Shown: one piece after another, positions 57,100 to 64,000 of the stretch
Position numbering within the stretch: position 1 is the stretch's first letter
Layout: every line of letters begins with the position of its first letter
NCBI GenBank assembly: GCA_024195265.1
Contig: JAJLRJ010000002.1
Span: 20,209,570-20,273,569 of the forward strand
Origin: Dendrophyllia cribrosa
Taxonomy: Eukaryota > Cnidaria > Anthozoa > Scleractinia > Dendrophylliidae
DNA: 64,000 nt
Reading direction: 5' to 3'
Translations under genes and position numbers: made by a program
Notes under the pieces: generated by a model
The model's database searches: none
What the model was told of the DNA's origin: nothing
Seen by the model: only the letters and a program-made list of their open reading frames with translations

Positions 57100-58950
57100 A
57101 GTTTCAATCATGCTTAGAATAAACATGTTCGTTAAAACGCCCCCAGACCGAAATGTGCATCAGAAGTACGTTCGTTTCTTGGACTAACAACCTACCGGAT
57201 TACACAGTATCATGTACCCCCTACGCCAATTGACAAAGACATTGGGGAAGAGAACAAGAAGAAACCTTCACAAAGCTCAAATAAGCCTTAGAAAGTCCGC
57301 AGGTGTTAGCGCACTACAGCCTTACCGCACCTACTCGACTAGTAGTGGATGCTTCTCCTTGGGCACTAGGAGCAGTACTACTACAGCAGTAAGCGGATTC
57401 TACATACCGATCATTTGCCTACGGAAGTCGCTCACAAACTGAAGTTGAGATGAAATACGCTTAAATCGAGAAAGAATCCCTCGCAATCGTATTCGGCTGT
57501 GAACACTTCCACCAATACCTGTATGGAAGACACTTTTAACTGGAGACCGACCACCGCCCACTGGAACAAATTTTCAAGCCAAAGGTCATCCTCCAAGGCA
57601 AAACCAGGTAGTCTACCGTCCGAGAAAGCACAACCTGGCGGACCCAATATCCCGCTTACCTATAATACTATCATGGAGTAACATGGAAGCATGCGCCGAT
57701 AGGTACGTTCACAATCTGGCCGAACAGCTAGCACCACAAGCCATGACCATTGAAGAAATCCAGCAAGCCTCCACCGAAGTTCTCAAACTTATTAATAAAT
57801 CATGAAGAAAATACAAAGGAAATTAATGTTTAATGAGTGTTTGGAAATCAGATGAAACACTCCTCATTTTTGCATCCTTAATTTCTCCTTCTAAAATCAT
57901 TTTGTTTGAGGAGTAATATCAAACATTCGACACAGTGTTTCATCACAAGATCAAACACCTCGAAGTTCGTCAAAAATACTTCGCCGCGTGTCGTATTTTC
58001 AACTCTCTTCTCAGTGTTTGATCTTGTGATGAAACACTGTGTCTCATGCTTGATATATTACATGAAGATTTTACACAGATCAGAAATCTCCTCAACGAAA
58101 ATCAGCATCACAAACTCCCTTCACAATACAAGCAAGTGGCAGACGAACTCTTGTCACAGATCAAAACATCTTACTACAAGGAAACCGCTTGGTTCTTCCA
58201 ACTTTATAAACTCAGACAAAGCCATCAGTCTGGCCCATGAAGATCACTCCGGGATAACAAAGTGTAAACAGCGTATCTGTTCAAAACTATGGTGGCTTCA
58301 AATGGACACCCAAATTAAAAACTACGTCAAGTCCTGTCACCCTTGCCAAATCACCAGTTGACATGAAAGACCAGAACCAGTTTGCCTAACCGAGCTTCCA
58401 AAAAGGCTCTGGACACACCTTGTCACAGGAGAATCAGAAGTGGTATTAACTGATTATCATTTAAGATGGCCGGAGGTGAAAATACTCAAGTCAGTTACAC
58501 TCGCTAACATCCTGACCTGGCTGGCTCGATGAAGTGTTTGCCATACACGGTTATGTATACCAAATCAAATCAGACAATGCCTCATACTTCACCTTACACG
58601 AGTTCCGTTCCACTCTGAAGTTATGGGCTGTGGAAGTGGAAACAGTAATTGAATATTGGCCACAGGCAAACAAACGGATAGGTTTAACGTCTCAACCAAG
58701 GCCTCTTATAGCACATTTTAACTGCAAATGTCTCCAGAAGAAGAAGAACTCTTCCAACAATGCTTCGCAACTACAGGTCTACTCCTCATCACACCACCCA
58801 AGCAACACCAGCGCAACTCATCATGCACTGAGAGTTGCGAACGAAACTACCTAGCGTAGACACCGAGCAACTAGAGGATGACAGTCAAATCAGAAACACA
58901 GATTACAACGCCAAACAACGTGCGAAAGAATATGCTGACCGCAAAAGGAA
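57100..58950 (+). pseudogene. Decayed Ty3/gypsy retrotransposon pol (RT end, RNase H, integrase)
   Basis: Reading across frames shows the RT tail (SFLGLT near 57165), the RNase H start (VVDASPWALGAVLL near 57340), the ETDHRPL block near 57540, then the H2C2 zinc finger of integrase (HEDHSG...CHPCQ near 58235-58345) and parts of the integrase core to about 58850. Stops and frameshifts interrupt it many times, so it is non-functional. A foldback element at 57913-58060 splits it between RNase H and integrase. Gag, protease and envelope are not recognised. Confidence 0.75.
57913..58060. mobile_element. Foldback element inserted in the gypsy remnant
   Basis: TAATATCAAACATTCGACAC... GTGTTTCATCACAAGATCAA is mirrored by TTGATCTTGTGATGAAACAC ...GCTTGATATATTA. 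Same family pattern as 1630-1757. Confidence 0.8.
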
Positions 58951-58960
58951 AGCAACTACC

Positions 58961-59081
58961 GTAGTTTTAGCACTGTAATGTCTGTTAATTTATGCAAATG
59001 AAAGGGAGATAAACCGAAATATGTGGTTATTTGCATTGATTTGCATAATATAAATTAACACACATTAAGGTGTTGAAACTA
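58961..59081. repeat. Foldback element, GTAGTTTTAGCAC ends
   Basis: GTAGTTTTAGCACTGTAATG mirrors CATTAAGGTGTTGAAACTAC; inner TTAATTTATGCAAAT mirrors ATTTGCAT...AAATTAA. Confidence 0.7.
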
Positions 59082-60469
59082 CGTTTATGCCAAGTGGTGT
59101 TTAAAAGTCATTTCTGAAAACAGATTTTAAAAATATTTAAAACTGTGGGAGAAAAACTTGTTTTTGTGATTTCTTTATTTGAAATTTCTCTCTGATTGAC
59201 AGCTGTCGATCTTCCTCAAAATTTGGACAGACTGACCAAAATTCTGTCAAATGAATTTGGTGACTGCTCTAATTCAATTCCTTTTTGGTTGATTTTCCTA
59301 GCATGACCCAGTTGAATTCTATGAATTGATAAAGAAAATACATTTTGAATTTCCCGCCAATCAGTCATGTGACCCTATTGGACCAATCAGAATGCTCGAA
59401 AAGGTGAAAAAGGTCCATTTTCAAATGCCCATATCTTTTGAACGATTAGAGATATTGACCCAAAAGTTTGGATTTGTATATTTCATGGCATGACATTTAA
59501 CCCGGAATTTTTGCAAGGCATTCGGAGAACATAAATTTTGACAGGGCAGTTGCCATTTTTTTTAAAAAAGTTGCTCAAAAGTTGCCGAAAAGTTGCTCAA
59601 AAGTTGCTCCCATTTTCCCCTCTTTTTTACCACAAAGTTACTGGCGCGGAAAAAAATATGTGGAATTGCTTTTATTTGTGATTCATTTTTTTAGATATAG
59701 ATACTTTTCGTAATAAAAATCATATTCCGTTCTTTTAACAAAATTAGATTACAAACAAAAACTGACCAGATTTCTGTCCCAATAGCCAGTTGTATTATGT
59801 ACACAGAATCCTTTAGCTGTGATACTAGTAGACAGTCATCATTTATGGGACCAAAAGCTTTTTCTTCTGGTTGCCATTGTAGCAAAGCATTACCGACGCC
59901 TCTACAGTTTCCTCTAATGAATCAATAATGATTCGTCTGGATTTTACGCTTTCTTCAGTGAAATAGCGCCCTTAATTGGAACACTTAGGTTTGCTCCGAG
60001 CCTTTTGGCTTTCTCGATAGGATCATTTGATTCACCTTCATTCAAAGAAATGTCCTCCTCTGAACTTTTAACAAGAGCAGCCATGTTGAAAAACTTGCTC
60101 TTATTGGTGATACTGCTGACCTGAGTGACCTCAAAAACCACAAGCAGCCCATTTAAGTAGCCAAAAAGAAAAGGTCAGGTACTAGCACTGCTGAGAGGAA
60201 GTCACGCACTCTTTATGTCATATTTGAGTCATATTTATGATAAGTAAGCCCTTATATCATATATTTATCAAAATACTTTTCGCTGTTTGTTAAATATAAA
60301 TTGCTAAAACAAAAAAAGTTGCCCGAAATGGCAAAATTTGCCTGAAATGGTAAAAATTGCCTCAAATGTCAAAAGTTGCCAAAGTTTTCAAGTTATATAT
60401 TTCATTCGCATGTATTACTTAGCTCGAAGTGCAGCTCATTAAAGGCACCTTTACAAGGATACGAAAACA

Positions 60470-60850
60470 TGTTTCAGGTTTGTCTCTCAGTATTTCTTTC
60501 TTTAGCTCTTTAAATTCATATGATCCATATCAAAGGTGCGGATGCCGCAAAAGATGTCTACTGTTAGAGATTATATACTGCGTAGCGTGAAACTGCGCAC
60601 AAACCTGAACAAGGTACAGGACGTTAACACCGGTAAAAAGATAGCGGAACCCAATATCACAAGGAAATGAAATGACTCTAAGAGTATAAACGATCGGAAT
60701 GTACCTCAAAAAGGCTTTTCAAAAGATGTCTCGTAATTGCTAGGCGACGCCTAGATATTAGCAGGCTAGTATCCAAGAGGACTAATATCCAATTGCCAGT
60801 AGCTTGTTGAAGACGTTACGATTTTGCAAAGCGTTTCGACTGACATGTTT
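60470..60850 (+). repeat. Dispersed direct repeat, copy 2 (candidate LTR)
   Basis: Counterpart of 55480-55900; same order of shared words including GGTGCGGATGCCGCA and GCGTTTCGACTGACATGTT. Clearly diverged from copy 1. Confidence 0.55.
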
Positions 60851-61203
60851 TTTATCCTAATGTAACACAAGAAGAACTACAGTCGAAGCTTCTCAAGGAG
60901 ACACTATTATGCGTGAAAAATCGAGGGTGCGCTTTTTAAAGTTAGAACATTTCTCGCTGCATCAGATGGTTGTCAGTCACAGGTGATACAAAGTGTATAC
61001 CTCTTGATCGCGACTGAATGCGCATTTAAGAGTCAAAGGGTTAAAGTGATATTTTAACAATTTAATTGCGGTCGAAGCTCCGGGAGAAAGACACACTTAT
61101 AAACGGACAGCTATACTCAAATAAAGGTTGAACCACGGCGACAAACCAATGATGAATGCTGCATCTTTCTAGACCTGTATAAGTAAAAATCTTGAAATAA
61201 TAA

Positions 61204-62210
61204 AGGCAGGTACAAAAGTCGGACAGGATCACTCGGACCGGATCGGACCGGATAAACTCGGATCAGTCACTCTAGTCTGTCTACAGACCGATTTATTTTT
61301 AGCCCAGCGTGAGCAAAGCGAACGCGTGCGAGTGCGAGCGCGTAGCGCGAGAACGAACCCCTAGGGCGACAGAAAAAATCCGGGCTCGTTCTCGCGTTCC
61401 GCGCTCGCACTCGCGCGCTCGACTCAAAAGGAAAAGTCTGTGAACAGACTATAGTCACTCCGGTTCGGATCAACTCGGATCAACTCGGACTACACCCGAA
61501 AAAAATCACAACATGTAACAGATAGAAAAAGATACCCGGTGTTAGTCTCTCTTTTTTTTCTAGTGCCAGGTCCTCGCGGGTCAGTATATCATCGGATTTG
61601 GCTAAACTTAACTAGTCAATGAAAAAATAGAATATTTGATCCTCCCCAGGCAAGCGCTCAAAAGTGGCTAACATTCTACAACGTCAAATCATTTTACGAG
61701 GCCTTTCTTCATGGAAGCAACTCATGAGATTCACCAAAGAACCGAAACTCGAGTCTTGCTTAAAGAGTGTACAAAAATAACCGCTTGCATCTGTGAGAAT
61801 TACAAAACAGCTACCATGCTGGAGATTCAAATATTTCAAGCCGGATGCCGCAATGACGCCATAAGTCTAACAATAGAGGTACTGCGCCTAGCTCCGAGAA
61901 ACACGAGAAAAAAAACTCCGAGAAAAACTCTTGAGGCACGTACTTGGGGTAAATCTATTCTAAAGCTGGGTTAAAATGCTTTTAGCGACGAGCAGGAATA
62001 GTGCTAGGCCTGTCACCTTTTTGTAACAAGTTGTGTGTTACATGTTGTGATTTTTATTTTAGTTTAGTCCGAGTCGATTGTTTTTAATTTTAGCCTACAT
62101 GTAGTCTGAGGCGATCCGAGTTGATTGTTTTTAATTTTAGCCTAGTCCGAGTCAAACCGAGTTGATCCGGTCCGATACGGTCCGATCCGGTCCGACTTTT
62201 GTACCTGCCT
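61204..62210. mobile_element. Non-autonomous DNA element, 1.0 kb, AGGCAGGTACAAAAGTCGGAC ends
   Basis: AGGCAGGTACAAAAGTCGGA(C) on the left is mirrored exactly at the right, 21 bp. Subterminal regions repeat GGATCGGACCGGA and GGATCAACTCGGATCAACT, while the right half repeats TGATTGTTTTTAATTTTAGC. A short frame (61711-61974) has no recognised feature. Confidence 0.85.
61273..61452. mobile_element. Nested hAT-like MITE with 8-bp target duplication
   Basis: TAGTCTGTCTACAGAC on the left mirrors GTCTGTGAACAGACTA. It is flanked by AGTCACTC at 61265-61272 and 61453-61460. The interior is rich in CGCGCTCGCACTCGCG-type words and forms an inner stem. Confidence 0.85.
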
Positions 62211-62805
62211 GAAGACGAATCACCTATATTTTAGTAAATGTGGATCGAACTTTGTTTATAAGTCACGGAACGATGTTCTGACCGTACATGATTACATAAC
62301 GCCTCTATGGTCCTTTATGTGTTTATCGCGTCTCAGTGCTGTTCATTTTAATGCTGTCACGCTGTTAAAATGTTAATGAATTAATAACTAATAGTGAAAC
62401 CGGCATGAAGCGATAACGAGAGCCGCGTAACAGCATTATAGTCAAAGCTACGCAACGAAGATCGTTTCGTATCGCAAAATGCATCTCACAACGACGACCA
62501 TTCCGTTTGACTCCTGAACAGATTTCAGAAAACAACAAGCAAGTTTATATCTGCCATTTTTATTCCATTTGCAAAATAAGCGTATTCAGTTTACAAATAA
62601 GTGTAAGAGTTTCCTTTAATCGGCGTTTTGTTGTTTCACATAGTAGTCAAAGAATTGATAAGTAAACAAATTTAACACATTACGTCACTCAGTTCTCAAT
62701 ATGTATTTGTGTCATGCTAAAACATGTTTTTTAACCCGTAATTCCGCTGACCAGTGCACAAGGCTTTCGTAGCAAATGCAAAGGAATATATATGACACGA
62801 GATTA

Positions 62806-62982
62806 TAATTGGACAGAGAGGGAGTCTAGGGGCCTTGGCTGGGATATCTTAATTGCAAAAAAGTTATTTTTAATAACAATGCGGACCAATGCAGAAACAT
62901 TTTCCGGTGAGCTGGTGACTTCCGGAAGACTTGAATTGCTTTCTTGAATCAGCGCGTCAAATCGAGGCGGAGTCAACAAATT
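62806..62982. repeat. Inverted-pair left arm
   Basis: TAATTGGACAGAGAGGGAGT ... GGCGGAGTCAACAAATTAA, matched inverted by 63432-63607 with few differences (for example ACATTTTCCGGTGAGCTGGT on both). Confidence 0.85.
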
Positions 62983-63163
62983 AAAAAAAATGGCGACCGT
63001 CGCGGTGGTAATTTCGCATGTGAAAAAGAAAGTAAAATGGTCCTGTTTGAACAAAGAACGTTATATAGTACCACAGCGGCTGGATACATAGATCTCCATC
63101 TGTCTTAAAACACAAACTGTTGCAACTGAAGCGGTAAAAAGGGGGCTGGATAATTCAACTTAC

Positions 63164-63287
63164 CGGGCAGATGCCAATCAACCATCCACTCCAATCTCTT
63201 GTAAGCGTCGTTTCTGAAAGTTTGAAGTCGCTTTGCTCGATCGATGGCCAGCCCATCCAAACTTTTCAGACATGAAATAGTTGCATT
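63164..63287 (-). CDS. Candidate internal exon of an unrecognised gene
   Basis: Minus-strand segment bounded by ATTCTACAG and GTAAGTTG. One frame is fully open over 124 nt (41 codons plus one base): NATISCLKSLDGLAIDRAKR followed by a helical segment ending RLEWMVDWHLP. The helical, charged composition and strong splice sites suggest a real exon, but I recognise no family and cannot place the next exon with confidence. It sits between two inverted arms (62806-62982, 63432-63607), which may mean a captured or duplicated exon. Confidence 0.4.
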
Positions 63288-63431
63288 CTGTAGAATTCAA
63301 AGTTGTTATGTTTTCAGTAGCTGAAGGATAGAAGGATACTCTTCTGGGAAAATCACTAATTTGTTGTGTTTAATTTGTTTAATTCATTTGTTTTTAATTT
63401 GTTTAATTTGTTGTGTTTTAATTTGTTTAAT

Positions 63432-63607
63432 TAATTTGTTGACTCCGCCTCGATTTGAAGCGCTGATTCAAGAAAGCAAGTCTTCGGGAAGTCACCAGCT
63501 CACCGGAAAATGTTTCCGCGTTGGTCCGCATTGTTACTAAAAATAACTTTTTTGCAATTAAGATATCCCAAACCCATTACTGGGAGACTCCCTCTCTGTC
63601 CAATTAT
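63432..63607. repeat. Inverted-pair right arm
   Basis: Inverse of 62806-62982: TTAATTTGTTGACTCCGCCT ... CTCCCTCTCTGTCCAATTA. Confidence 0.85.
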
Positions 63608-63765
63608 TTTCTCTTGATATAAAAGGGGACATTTTGAAAGCGCTGCTCCGATGTCTTGCATTTGGAGTTCTTTGATGGAACAACAACAAAATCTGCAGAA
63701 TTCAAATGGATTTTTCAACAGAGACACGCGTTTTAACTTTTATCCTCGTTAAAATTATAAAATTT

Positions 63766-63841
63766 ACTCCTCTTTAGCTCAAATGGTTAAGCTTTTTTCT
63801 CTCAGTTAATGACGCCGGGAGTTCGAATCCAGGCGGGGACG
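63766..63841 (+). repeat. tRNA-like sequence (pseudo-tRNA or SINE head)
   Basis: Box A-like TTAGCTCAAATGG (63774-63786) and box B GTTCGAATCC (63821-63830), ending GGCGGGGAC. The acceptor stem pairs poorly and no clear anticodon stem forms, so a working tRNA is unlikely. Confidence 0.45.
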
Positions 63842-64000
63842 TTTTTCTATTTTTTTTTGGACATTGTAAAAGTGATATACTGGTTTTTCTTTGCGTTTGA
63901 CTGTCCTGCCAAGATTAGCTTTTGCTACCTGCAGGCCTGTCTTGTAAATTATATAATAATTAACTAATAAAGACTGTTGTTGTTGAAGTCGGTCAATTAA

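Larger units (their letters stand above)
58951..63163. other. Non-coding stretch with nested elements
   Basis: Foldback at 58961-59081, repeat copy at 60470-60850, the 1.0-kb element 61204-62210 with a nested MITE, and the left arm of an inverted pair at 62806-62982. A minus-strand frame at 59944-60121, preceded by CACTCAG, reads VSSITNKSKFFNMAAL... and could be an exon, but I cannot link it to a gene. Confidence 0.5.
63288..64000. other. Right edge, non-coding
   Basis: AATTTGTTTAATT-type short tandem text (63360-63440), the right inverted arm and a tRNA-like sequence; no credible CDS. Confidence 0.5.

Noticed and set aside
59691..60141. Two minus-strand frames as exons of a host gene
   Set aside because: One (59944-60121) has an AG before it and exon-like composition, but no donor/acceptor chain or recognised protein connects it to 63164-63287; left as a note only.
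1..64000. CRISPR arrays, bacterial operons, rRNA genes
   Set aside because: No regularly spaced short direct repeats, no Shine-Dalgarno-led gene clusters and no rRNA text; introns and MITEs show eukaryotic DNA throughout.

Overview
This is animal nuclear DNA: AT-rich, spliced with GT/AG introns, and packed with short inverted-repeat transposons. The gene content (a giant RNF213-type AAA+ protein, a phosphonopyruvate decarboxylase, and a very large uncharacterised transposon-type protein with a CXC tail) points to a cnidarian, most likely a stony coral. That placement rests on recall of family distributions, not on a search.

Layout. 2-16036 (+) holds most of an RNF213-like gene: a 5'-partial exon (2-1062), a 12.5-kb exon (2517-15055) broken by one frameshift near 8269, and a short last exon (15923-16036). 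The AAA3 and AAA4 Walker motifs are intact, a RING finger is not visible, and a variant RZ-type zinc finger is present. 16.3-24.4 kb is intergenic and repeat-rich. 24438-34881 (-) is a complete ten-exon gene for phosphonopyruvate decarboxylase (444 codons plus stop, all splice phases consistent) with a basic mitochondrial-type leader encoded by three small exons. 34.9-38.2 kb holds an ~800-bp TTAA-type element and a Penelope-like motif. 38.2-40.25 kb (+) is a frameshifted pseudogene related to the large transposon protein that follows in the opposite orientation.

40670-47421 is a self-contained 6.75-kb DNA transposon with TA flanks, 17-bp terminal inverted repeats and a single 1521-aa ORF on the minus strand. 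The protein combines Cys/His modules, a possible RNase H-like core, a FEN1/XPG-like PIN nuclease signature and a C-terminal CXC domain. Beyond it, 48714-49651 (-) holds a second copy of only the three leader exons of the decarboxylase gene: either an alternative promoter or an orphaned partial duplication.

From 50 kb to the right end there is no confident host gene. It contains a LINE-type ORF1 fragment, a fragment of a large virus-like DNA element, a decayed Ty3/gypsy pol region split by a foldback element, many MITEs and long palindromes (one with a perfect 8-bp target duplication), two tRNA-like sequences (one lies in the decarboxylase intron), and one candidate exon (63164-63287, -) sitting between ~175-bp inverted arms.

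The two host genes are convergent and functionally unrelated: one a ubiquitin-ligase/AAA+ machine of innate immunity and lipid biology, the other the committing step of C-P bond (aminoethylphosphonate) biosynthesis, for which cnidarians are a classic animal source.
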